Numbered from the stretch's first letter, positions 26,302-35,997 are shown. The stretch is DNA of 64,000 nt from Pseudomonas fluorescens (GCF_001307155.1 NZ_CP012830.1:3904501-3968500), one strand, 5' to 3'. A program made the numbers and translations. The notes: generated from the sequence alone by a model not told the origin.

Positions 26302-27080
26302 CCGGGGGCGGTCGCCAGCCACTGGGCGAGCACCGCATCATAGGCGCCCGTGGCTTTACTCAGGTGTAGCCACTGATCCACATAGGCCTTCCAGGCCACG
26401 TCATCGCGAGGCAGCAAGTAGGCTTTCTCGCTGTACTGCAAGTACTGCTCGGGGTTGACCGCGCACAAACCGGGTTTGAGCTTCTGCTGGTAGCGTGCTT
26501 CGGAAGCGTCGGTGATCATCACGTCGGCCTTGTTTTCCAGTAATTGCTCGAAAATCGTCACGTTGTCCGGGAACAGGGTCAGCGTGGCATTGGGCAGGTG
26601 AGTGCGGGCAAACACTTCGTTGGTGCCGCCTGCCGGTTCGATCAGCCGCACGGACGACTGGTTGAGTTGTTCGACGGTTTGATAGCGTTGTTTATCTTCG
26701 CAACGCACCAGCGGGATTTTTCCGTCGACGCCCAGCGTGTCACTGAAAGCCGCCTTTTTCTGTCGCTCCAGTGAAACCGAAATACCACCCATACCGATAT
26801 CGCAACGGTCAGCCAGAAAATCCGTCATCAGGTTCTTCCAGGTGGTGGGGACCCATTGCACATCAACGTTCAGGCTTTTCGCCAGGGATTGGGCCATGGC
26901 GATATCGATCCCTTCGTATCCGCCCTCTGCGCGCAGATAGGTGTAAGGCTTGTAATCGCCGGTGGTACAGACCTTCAGATGACCTCGTTCAATCACCTGG
27001 TCCAGGTGCGAAGGTGCATTCTGGGCAATTGCCTGGACGCTGAACGTGAGCAAGGAGCAGAGCAGTAAACGAGCTTTCAT
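26295..27080 (-). CDS. pheC: Periplasmic cyclohexadienyl dehydratase-like (PheC) solute-binding protein, 261 aa
   Basis: A Sec signal peptide ending at about VQAIAQ precedes a periplasmic-binding fold. Stretches match PheC of P. aeruginosa: CTTGDYKPYTY, PTTWKNLMTDF, DIGMGGISVSLERQKKA, EPAGGTNEVFAR, DNVTIFEQLL, DASEAR and EKAYLLPRDD. PheC decarboxylates prephenate or arogenate outside the cytoplasm. The ATG at 27080 has AAGGA 7 bases upstream. Some relatives are plain amino-acid-binding proteins, but no ABC permease is near, which favours the enzyme. Confidence 0.85.
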   Translation of the reverse strand: MKARLLLCSLLTFSVQAIAQNAPSHLDQVIERGHLKVCTTGDYKPYTYLRAEGGYEGIDIAMAQSLAKSLNVDVQWVPTTWKNLMTDFLADRCDIGMGGISVSLERQKKAAFSDTLGVDGKIPLVRCEDKQRYQTVEQLNQSSVRLIEPAGGTNEVFARTHLPNATLTLFPDNVTIFEQLLENKADVMITDASEARYQQKLKPGLCAVNPEQYLQYSEKAYLLPRDDVAWKAYVDQWLHLSKATGAYDAVLAQWLATAPGH

Positions 27081-27285
27081 CGGGTCGTCCTTGAGTGTTG
27101 CCAGAGGAGGAGGGGAGGTCGACGTCAGTATTTGTTGGCCGGGTGCGCTGGTGCAAGGGTGAAACCAGCGTGCGGCGCAGCAAAAGCTGCAGGCTAGCCC
27201 CGGCATCGTCATTAAACCTTTTTTTCACGCGCAACTTGATAACCTGTCGCCAGTAAGTCGTTTCCTTTATCAAGAGTCGCCAGTT

Positions 27286-27948
27286 ATGTCTGCGCAACCC
27301 CCTTCCTCAGTCGAGCACGAATGTGCTCGACGCTACGATCAGGAGCACGCTCGAGTCTGCCTCCAGCGGCATCCCCGTGGGCTGGTGCAGCGGTTTTTGC
27401 AGTGGCGTGGCAAGCGACTGGTGCGGCGCGCACTCAAGGTGGCCGGCGAACCGGGGCTGATTCTCGATGTGGCCTGCGGGGCAGGGGGCAACTGGCCGGT
27501 GCTGGCCGAGCATACCAACCGGGTGATTCTCGCCACCGACCCGTCCCAGGAAATGCTCGACCATGCCCAGACTCATCATCCGGCCGAGCTGCTCAAACGG
27601 GTCAAAACCTTTCAGAGCTCGGCATTCACCATCGGTTTGCCGGAAAATTCCGTGGATTGCATTTTTTGCATGCCGTTGTTCCAGCACATCGAAAACAGTG
27701 AAGATCGCCTGGCGATGCTGCGTGAGTTTCACCGGGTCAGTCGCGACGCGCTGATCGTGTCGGTACAGCGAGACGGGTATTTCAAGCTGCGTGCGCGGTT
27801 CGGCGAGGATGCACAAGCGCATCAACTGGCGACCAAGGCCGAACTTGAGGCAGAGTTTCGGCAAGCGGGCTTCAAGACGCTCAAGTACCTGGACACCCTG
27901 CCTGGCAGCGACCTGCCGCGAGTCTACGTGCTGCATAAAGCCGACTAG
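27286..27948 (+). CDS. Class I SAM-dependent methyltransferase, 220 aa
   Basis: Motif I reads ILDVACGAGGNWP, motif II ILATDPSQEML, and the later DCIFCMPLFQHIEN sits at motif IV. N-terminal RGLVQRFLQWRGKRLVRRAL is basic. It resembles generic small-molecule methyltransferases; the acceptor is unknown. Monocistronic, 112 bases before rnd. Confidence 0.85.
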   Translation: MSAQPPSSVEHECARRYDQEHARVCLQRHPRGLVQRFLQWRGKRLVRRALKVAGEPGLILDVACGAGGNWPVLAEHTNRVILATDPSQEMLDHAQTHHPAELLKRVKTFQSSAFTIGLPENSVDCIFCMPLFQHIENSEDRLAMLREFHRVSRDALIVSVQRDGYFKLRARFGEDAQAHQLATKAELEAEFRQAGFKTLKYLDTLPGSDLPRVYVLHKAD

Positions 27949-28060
27949 TTGTCCTATTCTTCTCGAGCCGCGGGAGTTTTGCTCAAGCGCTTGCTCAGTC
28001 AGTGCGCGGAAATCGCCGGGGCCGATATATACTGCGCGCCATTCTTCAAGGGAGAGCCGT

Positions 28061-29194
28061 GTGGCCATCGATATTCACTGGATTCGCGACAACGATAGCC
28101 TCGGTCAGTTTTGCGCCCAATGGCAGCAGTTGCCGTTCGTCGCCCTCGACACCGAATTCATGCGGGTCGACACCTTTTATCCGATCGCCGGCCTGTTGCA
28201 GATTGGCGATGGCGAGCGGGCTTTCCTGATTGATCCGTTGACGATCGACAACTGGCAACCGCTGGCCCAATTGCTGGAAAACCCGGCAGTGGTCAAAGTG
28301 CTGCACGCTTGCAGCGAAGACCTCGAAGTCCTGTTGCGCTTGACCGGCAGCCTGCCGGCGCCATTGTTCGACACGCAACTGGCGGCTGCCTACCTGAACC
28401 TGGGTTTCTCCATGGGCTACTCGCGTCTGGTGTCGGAGGTGCTCGGCATCGACCTGCCCAAAGGTGAGACCCGTTCTGACTGGCTGCAACGTCCGCTCTC
28501 GGAAACCCAGATCAGCTACGCCGCCGAAGATGCCGTGCATCTGGCAGAGGTTTTCGTGCATCTGCGGCCGAAGCTGTCGGACGAAAAGTACGCCTGGGTC
28601 CTGGAAGATGGCGCCGAACTGGTGGCCAACCTGCGCCGCGAAGTCGACCCTTACGAGGTGTATCGCGAAGCCAAGCTGGCCTGGAAACTTTCCCGCGCGC
28701 AACTCGCCGTGCTGCGTGAACTCTGCGCCTGGCGCGAGCACGAGGCCCGTGCCCGCGATCTGCCGCGCAACCGCATCGTGCGCGAGCATTCGTTGTGGCC
28801 GCTGGCACGCACCCAGCCGGACAATCTCGGGGCATTGGCGAAAATCGAAGACATGCACCCGCGCACCGTGCGTCAGGACGGTGAGTTCCTGCTGGGCTTG
28901 ATCAAGCAGGCCGGCAGTGTCCCGCCGGACCAGTGGCCGCCAGCGGTGCCGGAGCCCTTGCCGGTGGAAGCCGCGGCACTGGTCAAGCGGCTGCGGGCGC
29001 TCGGTCAGGCCGAAGCTGAACGCTTGAACATTGCCCCGGAACTGATGCTGCGCAAGAAAACCCTCGAAGCCTTGCTCAAGAGCGGCTTCCCCGAGGGCCC
29101 TTACCAATTGCCTGATTCGCTGCGTGGCTGGCGCCGCGAATTGATGGGCCAGGCCCTGCTCGACTGCCTGGCCACCGCCGGAGAACAGCCTTGA
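28061..29194 (+). CDS. rnd: Ribonuclease D, 377 aa
   Basis: Has the DEDD exonuclease residues: ALDTEF (Asp, Glu), HACSEDLEVL (Asp) and YAAEDAVHL (Tyr-x3-Asp), followed by an HRDC domain from about residue 210. The GTG at 28061 has AAGGGAGAG upstream and gives the usual length; earlier in-frame starts lie inside the methyltransferase gene. RNase D trims 3' ends of tRNA and other stable RNA. The YcgL gene overlaps its stop, an arrangement common in pseudomonads. Confidence 0.95.
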   Translation: MAIDIHWIRDNDSLGQFCAQWQQLPFVALDTEFMRVDTFYPIAGLLQIGDGERAFLIDPLTIDNWQPLAQLLENPAVVKVLHACSEDLEVLLRLTGSLPAPLFDTQLAAAYLNLGFSMGYSRLVSEVLGIDLPKGETRSDWLQRPLSETQISYAAEDAVHLAEVFVHLRPKLSDEKYAWVLEDGAELVANLRREVDPYEVYREAKLAWKLSRAQLAVLRELCAWREHEARARDLPRNRIVREHSLWPLARTQPDNLGALAKIEDMHPRTVRQDGEFLLGLIKQAGSVPPDQWPPAVPEPLPVEAAALVKRLRALGQAEAERLNIAPELMLRKKTLEALLKSGFPEGPYQLPDSLRGWRRELMGQALLDCLATAGEQP

Positions 29195-29484
29195 AACGTA
29201 TTTGCTCTATCTACCGAAGCCTGAAAAAAAACGAGATGTACCTCTATGTGCTCAAAAGCGATGCACTGGAGCGCGTCCCGGAAAACCTGCTGCTGGCGTT
29301 CGGTAAACCGCATCACGCCTTCGACCTGGTGTTGACCCCCGAGCGCAAGCTCTCGCGCGAAGACATCACGGTGGTCCTGGAAAACCTCGACAAGCAGGGC
29401 TATCACCTGCAAATGCCGCCGGCTGAAGACGAGTACATCGAACACTTGCCGGAAGAGCTGCTACGACGTAATGATCCGGTTTGA
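29191..29484 (+). CDS. ycgL: YcgL-family protein, 97 aa
   Basis: CSIYRSLKKNEMYLYV at the N-terminus and GYHLQMPP near the end are typical of the YcgL domain. The start is TTG overlapping the rnd stop (TTGA), so it is coupled to rnd. The function is not established; the link with rnd suggests RNA processing. Confidence 0.93.
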   Translation: MKRICSIYRSLKKNEMYLYVLKSDALERVPENLLLAFGKPHHAFDLVLTPERKLSREDITVVLENLDKQGYHLQMPPAEDEYIEHLPEELLRRNDPV

Positions 29485-29611
29485 CGGATATCTGTAGAGG
29501 CTCTGTCCAGAGCCTCTGGAAACAATGGAATTGATAATTTTGGCAAGGGCCGCGAGCGAGGGAGAAACACTCCTTCGGCGGCCTTGTGCACTGTTTTTGA
29601 AGGTTCGAACC

Positions 29612-30544
29612 ATGCGCGTTCTGATTGCCGAACACGACCACGCTGTATATGCCCAACTGTTGCGACAGGCCGCGCCTGAACTGCAGGTACTGACCAGCGG
29701 CGACTCCGCTGAACTGGCCAGCATGGCCGCCGACTGCCCGGTATGGCTCGGCCAGCCGGACCTGTTGGCGACGCTGTTGCGTCAAGGTCATGAGCCTCAG
29801 TGGCTGCAATCGACCTGGGCCGGTATTACACCGTTGCTCGCCGACGGCTTGCCACGCCACTATCGGCTGACCCGTGCGGTCGGGATTTTCGGTCAAATGA
29901 TGGCTGAATATGTGCTGACCTACATGCTTGGCCATGAGCGCGAAGTGCTGGCGCGACTGGTCAGCCAGGTCGAGCGCAAGTGGGATAACCGTCTGGGCCA
30001 GAGCCTGGCGGGGCGCAAGGTGCTGATCGTCGGTACTGGCGACATCGGTCAGAGCGTGGCGCAGTTCCTGGTGCCTTTTGGCGTCAAGCTGTACGGGATC
30101 GCCAGTACGCCGCGCGAGCAGGCGCCGTTCATTGAAGTCGCGAGGCTGGAGGATCTGGGGCGCCTGGTCGGTGAAGTCGATTACGTGATCAATTTGCTGC
30201 CGAATACACCGAACACTCACGATCTGTACAACGCCGCGTTGTTCAAGCAGTTCAAGTCGACCGGGTTGTTCATCAACGTCGGGCGTGGCGTGGCGGTGGT
30301 CGATGCGGACCTGGTAGAGGCCTTGAAGGAAGGGCATCTGGCGGGGGCGGTGATCGACGTCTGCCGTCAGGAACCGTTGCCGCAGCGCCATCCATTCTGG
30401 ACCGCCTGGGGCTTGCTGCTGACCGGCCACAGCTCGGCACCTACCTCACCGCCAATGATGGTGCAGCTGTTTGTCGAGAATCTGCGGGCGTTTCAGGCGG
30501 GCGAAGCGTTGCGCGGCGAAGTGGATTTCACACGGGGCTACTGA
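29612..30544 (+). CDS. D-2-hydroxyacid dehydrogenase (GhrA-like), 310 aa
   Basis: The NAD(P) Rossmann motif is GTGDIGQSVAQFL, followed by the active-site Arg in NVGRGVAVV, Glu in CRQEPLP and His in TGHSSAPT. This is the form of glyoxylate/hydroxypyruvate reductase-like enzymes. The ATG at 29612 (MRVLIAEHDH) is used; an earlier in-frame ATG at 29525 would add a non-homologous leader. A REPIN follows the gene. Confidence 0.92.
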   Translation: MRVLIAEHDHAVYAQLLRQAAPELQVLTSGDSAELASMAADCPVWLGQPDLLATLLRQGHEPQWLQSTWAGITPLLADGLPRHYRLTRAVGIFGQMMAEYVLTYMLGHEREVLARLVSQVERKWDNRLGQSLAGRKVLIVGTGDIGQSVAQFLVPFGVKLYGIASTPREQAPFIEVARLEDLGRLVGEVDYVINLLPNTPNTHDLYNAALFKQFKSTGLFINVGRGVAVVDADLVEALKEGHLAGAVIDVCRQEPLPQRHPFWTAWGLLLTGHSSAPTSPPMMVQLFVENLRAFQAGEALRGEVDFTRGY

Positions 30545-30576
30545 TCAACTCCGAACAACTGTGGGAGTGAGCTTGT

Positions 30577-30720
30577 TGTGGCGAGGGAGCTTGCTCCCGC
30601 TCGGCCGCGTAGCGGTCGTAAACCAGCGGATGCGTTCTATCAGATAAAGCGCGGTTGCCAGTCTTGGGGTTGCTTCGCCCGAGCGCGGACCGACCCGCGG
30701 GAGCAAGCTCCCTCGCCACA
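30577..30720. repeat. REPIN (paired REP palindromes)
   Basis: TGTGGCGAGGGAGCTTGCTC on the left is answered by GGGAGCAAGCTCCCTCGCCACA on the right, about 100 bases apart and inverted. The same pair occurs at 33349-33492 and, as a variant, at 60193-60339. It sits between the dehydrogenase gene and the convergent nitroreductase gene and may fold into a long hairpin. Confidence 0.9.
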
Positions 30721-30736
30721 GGTTTTTCAGTGTGGC

Positions 30737-31330
30737 TTACAGGGTGAAATCACCCTCAGCCGCCAGCTCGCTCAGCGGGCGACGCGGGCTTGGGACTTCC
30801 CGGGCCTGCAGGTAATCGGCGAGCGTCGCCTTGTCACCCAGCTTGCCAATCGCGACTGCCGCGTGCAGCGCGTAGCCTTCAGGAATATTCAGCTCCTTGC
30901 GGGTCAGTTCCTGATCGAAACCGGCCATGCCGTGGGTGTGCCAGCCGCTGATAGAGGCTTGCAGGGCCAAATGGCCCCAGGCGGAGCCGGTGTCGAAGGT
31001 GTGCCACAGGGCTGCGGTTTCTTCGGTGGCGCCTGGCGCGGTGAAGGTGGTTTTCGAGATCACGATCACCAGGGCCGAGGCGTGTTGCGCCCAGCTGCGG
31101 TTGAACTCGTTCAGCAGACCCAGGTAACGCTCCCAGTTCGGCGTATCGCGGCGCGCGTAGAGAAAACGCCATGGCTGCGAGTTGTAGGCCGACGGTGCCC
31201 AGCGAGCCGCTTCGAAAAAGCTCAGCAGGGTCTCTTCAGGGATACTTTCACCGGTGAAGGCGCGCGGCGACCAGCGATCAGTGAACTGTGGGTGAATGGC
31301 ATATTCGGCAACGCGGGGATTAGCGCTCAT
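30737..31330 (-). CDS. Nitroreductase-family FMN oxidoreductase, 197 aa
   Basis: FMN-binding RWSPRAF near the N-terminus, AARWAPSAYNSQPWRF (about 42-57) for cofactor contacts, and GWHTHGMAGF toward the C-terminus. This is the usual length for small NAD(P)H-dependent nitroreductases. Convergent with the dehydrogenase gene across the REPIN. Confidence 0.92.
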   Translation of the reverse strand: MSANPRVAEYAIHPQFTDRWSPRAFTGESIPEETLLSFFEAARWAPSAYNSQPWRFLYARRDTPNWERYLGLLNEFNRSWAQHASALVIVISKTTFTAPGATEETAALWHTFDTGSAWGHLALQASISGWHTHGMAGFDQELTRKELNIPEGYALHAAVAIGKLGDKATLADYLQAREVPSPRRPLSELAAEGDFTL

Positions 31331-31612
31331 GGACGAGTTTCCTGACTACATTTATGAAGGAAAAGTTGAGTAAAAACCGACGCGCGCAGTGGAGCTGGGC
31401 AGTGAGGTTTTTCAGACCCGGGGCAATTGCCCTGAATGCAACGCGGTAGAGCGTTTATGGCACCTTGGCATGGGTCGTTGCGACTGGCAAAGCTACTTCG
31501 TGGCGGCATAACTGACAAGTTCTGTTCTACCGGCAGTCGCCAGCACTTGGCCCGCAGGGGCGGGGGCACTAGACTGGCGGCCTTTTCACCACCTGATGTT
31601 GATGCTTGAGCC

Positions 31613-32062
31613 ATGGCCGCCAAAGTCGAACCTTTCTGGATACGCAAAACCCTCGAACAACTCGATCAAGAGGAGTGGGAGTCGTTGTGCGACGGGTGTG
31701 GCCTGTGCTGCCTGCAAAAGCTTGAGGACGAAGAAGACAACAGCGTCTACTACACGCGCATCGCCTGCAAACTGCTGGACCTGAAAACCTGCCAGTGCAC
31801 CGACTACGCGAACCGTCGCGACTCGGTACCGGACTGTATCCAGCTCACGCCGGGCAAGGCCGATCAGTTCAAGTGGCTGCCGCCGACCTGCGGTTACCGT
31901 TTGGTCAGCGAGGGCAAGGACTTGCCGCTTTGGCATCACCTGGTTTGCGGCGATCGGGATGCCGTGCACCACGAGCGCATTTCCCAGTCCGGGCGTATGC
32001 TCGCCGAAGGCAGCGTGGCTGAGGATGATTGGGAAGATCATCTGATTTTTCGGGCGGGTTAA
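31613..32062 (+). CDS. ycgN: YcgN family cysteine-cluster protein (UPF0260), 149 aa
   Basis: The Cys cluster CDGCGLCCLQKL (about 26-37), with CKLLDLKTCQCTDY and a later VPDCIQL, matches the UPF0260/YkgJ-type zinc- or iron-binding family. The length is normal. Function is not established. Confidence 0.93.
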   Translation: MAAKVEPFWIRKTLEQLDQEEWESLCDGCGLCCLQKLEDEEDNSVYYTRIACKLLDLKTCQCTDYANRRDSVPDCIQLTPGKADQFKWLPPTCGYRLVSEGKDLPLWHHLVCGDRDAVHHERISQSGRMLAEGSVAEDDWEDHLIFRAG

Positions 32063-32101
32063 GCACCTGTCGTAGTACGAGTAAGTCACGAAGGAGTGTG
32101 T

Positions 32102-33331
32102 ATGGCTGTTGGGTTGAAGCTGCCGATGGTTTTGTCGTTGCTGGTGCTGAGTTCACCGGTATGGGCGGCAAAAAAAGTCGATCTCGATTACCACGTACGA
32201 TTATTGCCGCAAAGCGATCAGGCTGAAGTGCGCTTGACCCTGGCACGTGGCTCGGCGGTGCACAGCCTGGATTTTGATCTGGGCGATGGCAGCCAGTACA
32301 GCGACTTCAAGGCCGATGGTCAGTGGCAACTCATGCCGGGCAACGCAGCGCGTGGCGTCTGGCATCCGGGCGCTGACAAGGCCAGCCTGACCTACCGGGT
32401 ACGCATCAGTCACACCTTCAAGAATTCCAGTTTCGATACCCGCATGACGCCGAATTGGGCGTTGATGCGTGGCGACGACCTGGTCCCGGCGGCGCGCCTG
32501 GATCAGCAGGACGGTGTCGAGCTGGTATCGCGTCTCGAGTTCGAATTGCCGGAAGGCTGGAAAAGCGTCGAGACTTCCTGGCCGCGGGTCGGCAAGAACC
32601 GCTTTCGCATCGACAACGTTGCTCGACGGCTCGACCGGCCTACGGGCTGGATGCTCGCCGGCAACCTGGGCAGTCGTCGCACACGCCTGGGCGAAACCGA
32701 AGTCACGGTCGCCTCGCCGCAAGGGCAGGGCATGCACCGGATGGACGTGTTGACGCTGCTGACCTTCGTCTGGCCGCAAGTGCAGGCGCTGTATCCGCGT
32801 CATCCCGGCAAGCTGCTGATTGTGGGGGCCGCGGACCCGATGTGGCGCGGCAGCCTGGCCGGGCACGAATCGATTTATCTGCACAGTCATTTGCCGTTGG
32901 TCAGCGAAAGCGGCAGCAGCCCGTTGCTCCGTGAGTTGGCCCAGGTATTGGGGCGAATCAAGGACAGTGATCGCAGTGACTGGATCAATGAAGGCTTTGC
33001 CGAGTACTACGCGATTGAACTGCTGCGCCGTGCCGGCGGCATGAGCGATGATCGTTATCAGGTGCTGGAAGATAAAATGACCAAGGCCAGCCATCATGTC
33101 AGCACCCTGCGCGGCGATCAGCTCAGCACGGCACAGCTCGCCAAAGCGGTGTTGCTGTTGCAGGAACTGGACCGCGAAATTCGCCTGAAAACCCGTAACA
33201 AGCGTTCGTTGGACGACATGTTGCGCGGCGCCATGGACCTCGGGCGGGTGAGTACCAAAGAGTTTGTGGTGTTGGCCGAGAGCATTATCGGTGAGCCGTC
33301 GAAAGTGCTGGACACCGAGTTGCTCAGATAA
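32102..33331 (+). CDS. Secreted peptidase-M1-like protein lacking the HExxH zinc site, 409 aa
   Basis: A signal peptide ends at VWAAKK. The C-terminal half resembles gluzincin peptidases: WINEGFAEYYA (294-304) is the second zinc motif with its Glu. Where HExxH should lie about 17 residues earlier, the sequence is RELAQ (277-281), so both zinc His are absent. The ATG at 32102 has AAGGAG 7 bases upstream. It is probably a periplasmic pseudoenzyme. It follows ycgN by 39 bases and may share its transcript. Confidence 0.82.
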   Translation: MAVGLKLPMVLSLLVLSSPVWAAKKVDLDYHVRLLPQSDQAEVRLTLARGSAVHSLDFDLGDGSQYSDFKADGQWQLMPGNAARGVWHPGADKASLTYRVRISHTFKNSSFDTRMTPNWALMRGDDLVPAARLDQQDGVELVSRLEFELPEGWKSVETSWPRVGKNRFRIDNVARRLDRPTGWMLAGNLGSRRTRLGETEVTVASPQGQGMHRMDVLTLLTFVWPQVQALYPRHPGKLLIVGAADPMWRGSLAGHESIYLHSHLPLVSESGSSPLLRELAQVLGRIKDSDRSDWINEGFAEYYAIELLRRAGGMSDDRYQVLEDKMTKASHHVSTLRGDQLSTAQLAKAVLLLQELDREIRLKTRNKRSLDDMLRGAMDLGRVSTKEFVVLAESIIGEPSKVLDTELLR

Positions 33332-33348
33332 CTTGAGTCAAGCGCAAT

Positions 33349-33492
33349 TGTGGCGAGGGAGCTTGCTCCCGCTGGAGCGCGAAGCGGTCCTGAATGCGGT
33401 AAACGCGGTTTACAGATAAACCGTGTAAGTCGAATTTACGACTGCTACGCCCGAGCGCGGACCGGCCGGCGGGAGCAAGCTCCCTCGCCACA
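33349..33492. repeat. REPIN (paired REP palindromes)
   Basis: Same inverted pair as at 30577-30720 (GCGAGGGAGCTTGCTCCCGC on the left, GGGAGCAAGCTCCCTCGCCA on the right), between two convergent genes. Confidence 0.9.
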
Positions 33493-33509
33493 GGGTTTTG
33501 CAGTGTTTC

Positions 33510-33878
33510 TCAAACCCCGGCCTTGGGCGACTTCAGCGAATCATTGCCCGTCACCGTCGCGGTATGGGTTGCCATATCAGCATTGGCTTTAAGGGTTTTG
33601 AGCTCTGCACCGGCCCGTTCGATTTTCGACCGGACGTTGGCCATGTCCTGACGACTTTTTTCGAAGAAACTTTTTGCCGAACTGTGACCGGTGATACCGC
33701 GGGCCAGGGCTACACCGCCGAGCGCCACCTCGATCAACCCGAACACGCCACCACGGCGCAGGCCTTTGCCGACCATCACCACGCCGCCGGCCGTGCTCGC
33801 GATGCGTTCCCAGCCCTGGACGTTTTGCGTTGGCGGCGTCTGGAACGGCGTGGGTTCTACGCGTTTGATGTCGCTCAT
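33510..33878 (-). CDS. DUF2892-like inner-membrane protein, 122 aa
   Basis: After about 20 residues comes GWERIASTAGGVVMVGKGLRRGG and FGLIEVALGGVALARGITGHS, two short glycine-rich membrane helices as in DUF2892 (YgaP-tail-like) proteins, followed by a charged helix and tail. The ATG at 33878 has GAGGAG about 8 bases upstream. Function unknown. Confidence 0.82.
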   Translation of the reverse strand: MSDIKRVEPTPFQTPPTQNVQGWERIASTAGGVVMVGKGLRRGGVFGLIEVALGGVALARGITGHSSAKSFFEKSRQDMANVRSKIERAGAELKTLKANADMATHTATVTGNDSLKSPKAGV

Positions 33879-33955
33879 GATCTGTCTCCTCAGGGGCAAT
33901 GGCTATACAGCTGACTGTGCGGTCGGCCGCCTTGTTCCATACCGCGCCCAGCGTA

Positions 33956-34426
33956 TCAGCGAAATTTTGGACCGGAACGGGTGTTATTGCCCTTGGCCAT
34001 ACGGTCGTAAAGCACCACGTTGACGGTGGCCGCCAGGTTCATGCAGCCGGTGGTCGGGATGTAGACCACGTCTTCGCACCACTCGCGAATCTCTTTATCG
34101 AGTGAACCGTCTTCCGGCCCGAAGATGTACAGCGCACGGTCCGGGTGGGTGTACTCGGGCAACGAACGGGCGCCATCGACCAGCTCGACCGCCACCGGGA
34201 CGCAGCCCAGCGGGAGGATTTTCTTCAGGTCGTCGATGCCGATCAGCGGAATGTCGTGGTGGATTTTCTTGGTGTCGGTGACAAAGTCACGGGCGCGTTC
34301 ATAACGCTTGCCGGTGTAGAACACCGACGCCACGCCGTAACAGCCGGCGGCGCGCATCACCGAACCGACGTTCTCCGGTGATTTGGGGTTATACAAACCG
34401 ATGCAGCTGTACCGTTTGTTTGCCAC
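33956..34426 (-). CDS. SpoU/TrmH-family RNA 2'-O-methyltransferase, 156 aa
   Basis: All three SPOUT knot motifs are there: SPENVGSVMRAAGCYG, YIFGPEDGSL and CMNLAATVNVVLYDR. It has only the catalytic domain. I take the GTG at 34426 (VANKRYSC), with AAGGG upstream; a TTG at 34456 would add ten residues. The RNA target is not known from sequence. Confidence 0.9.
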   Translation of the reverse strand: MANKRYSCIGLYNPKSPENVGSVMRAAGCYGVASVFYTGKRYERARDFVTDTKKIHHDIPLIGIDDLKKILPLGCVPVAVELVDGARSLPEYTHPDRALYIFGPEDGSLDKEIREWCEDVVYIPTTGCMNLAATVNVVLYDRMAKGNNTRSGPKFR

Positions 34427-34572
34427 GAGCGGGGTGCCCTTCGAGAAAAACCGCAATTATACGGGGATTGGGTGGGAACGGTCAGTTTCGAGATTGGCGG
34501 TGCGTGGGCAATGGCTCTCGCGAGTTTGTTCGCGATAGGGCCGGTGCATACAGCGTCAATCTCGACTGTCGG

Positions 34573-35997
34573 TCAGCTGCCGTTGCTCCAACCGCCACCC
34601 AACGCCACGACCAATCCAACGCTCGCCTGCAACTGCCGGGTCTGCAGATCCTGCAAACGTCGTTGAGCCTGCAGGGCAGAGGTTTGTGCGGTCACTACGT
34701 CCAGATAGTTCACGGCTCCGGCTTCATAGCTGTTCATGGCCAACGTCTGAGTCGTTTGCGCGGCATGTACGGCTGCCTGCTCATCCTCTGCCTCACGCTG
34801 CAGGTCACGCATTTGCGCGAGGTTGTCTTCGACTTCGCGTACCGCTCGCAACACCTGACTGCGGTAATGGGCGGCCGCTTCTTCAAATTCGGCCTTGGCC
34901 TGACGCTCGTTGGCATCCAGGCGACCGCCGTCGAAAATCGGCAGATTGACCAACGGCCCAAGCGCCCAATAGCGGTTGCCGGCAGCCAGCAGATTGCCGC
35001 TGCCGGCGGTTTGCCCTCCGAGCAGCCCCGTCAGGCTGAAGTCCGGGTACCAGGCCGCTCGGGCGACACCAATGCTGGCGTTGGCGGCAAAGACTCTTCG
35101 CTCGGCTGCTGCGACATCCGGGCGCCGTTGCAACAAGGTGCTCGGAAGCGCGCCGGGTATCGATGGCAGATTCAAGGCCTGGCTGTTTGCGTCCAGATGG
35201 AAATCACTGGCCGGTTGGCCAACCAGCTCACCGATCGCATGTTCGGTCAGATTGCGTTGCGCGCGGACATCGTCCAGCTGCGCCTTGGCCTCGGCCAGTT
35301 GGCTCTGGGCTCGGGTCAGATCGAGTTCCGAGGCGATTTCTCCCTGATAGCGGTCACGGGTCAGTTGCAATGCCTGGCCGTAATCATCGAGAGAACTGGC
35401 GAGGATCTTGCCTTGGGCATCGAGGCCATTGAGCTGGACATACAGCGTTGCCAGTTGACGTTGCAGGCTCAAACGAGCGGCGGCGAGGTCGTCGGCAGAG
35501 GCTTGGGCCTGGGCATCGCCTGCGGCCACCTGGTTGCGAATCCGCCCCCACAGGTCGAGATCGAAGCTCAGTGCAAAGCCTGCGGTATCGCTGTTGTACA
35601 CCGACGGTTGGCTGGCCCCGCGTAATGGTCGGTTGTCCGACTGGCGCTGGCGCAGCGGCTGCGCACTGGCGGTGACCTGTGGGAACAGCCCGGCATGCAG
35701 TTGGCCGGCATAAGCCTGCGCCGCATCAAAGTGCGCGAGGGCTGCCGCCAGGTCCGGGTTGGCCTTGAGCAGTTGCTGTTGCAGGTTGTCCAGACGCGGG
35801 TCCTGGTACAACTGCCACCATTGCGAAGACAGCTGTTCGGCGGGTTTGGCCATGTGCCAGGGACCGTCGCTGGTCTGTTCGCGGTATTGCGCGGGCAAGT
35901 CGATCGGCGGCGCCTTATAGGTCGGCGCCAGTGAACAGCCCTGCAGGGCCAGCGCCATGGCCAGCACTGCGGCGAGAGGCTTAAGCCTTGGGCGCAT
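34573..35997 (-). CDS. RND efflux outer-membrane lipoprotein (NodT/OprM family), 474 aa
   Basis: A signal peptide with lipobox LQGCSLAP is followed by two OEP repeats, with YAGQLHAG-type segments and SVVALGGGW-like VALGGGW at the end. The ATG at 35997 overlaps the stop of the adaptor gene by 17 bases and gives a proper lipoprotein signal. It is the outer-membrane channel of the efflux operon that includes 35981-37147 and 37137-40370. Confidence 0.93.
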   Translation of the reverse strand: MRPRLKPLAAVLAMALALQGCSLAPTYKAPPIDLPAQYREQTSDGPWHMAKPAEQLSSQWWQLYQDPRLDNLQQQLLKANPDLAAALAHFDAAQAYAGQLHAGLFPQVTASAQPLRQRQSDNRPLRGASQPSVYNSDTAGFALSFDLDLWGRIRNQVAAGDAQAQASADDLAAARLSLQRQLATLYVQLNGLDAQGKILASSLDDYGQALQLTRDRYQGEIASELDLTRAQSQLAEAKAQLDDVRAQRNLTEHAIGELVGQPASDFHLDANSQALNLPSIPGALPSTLLQRRPDVAAAERRVFAANASIGVARAAWYPDFSLTGLLGGQTAGSGNLLAAGNRYWALGPLVNLPIFDGGRLDANERQAKAEFEEAAAHYRSQVLRAVREVEDNLAQMRDLQREAEDEQAAVHAAQTTQTLAMNSYEAGAVNYLDVVTAQTSALQAQRRLQDLQTRQLQASVGLVVALGGGWSNGS

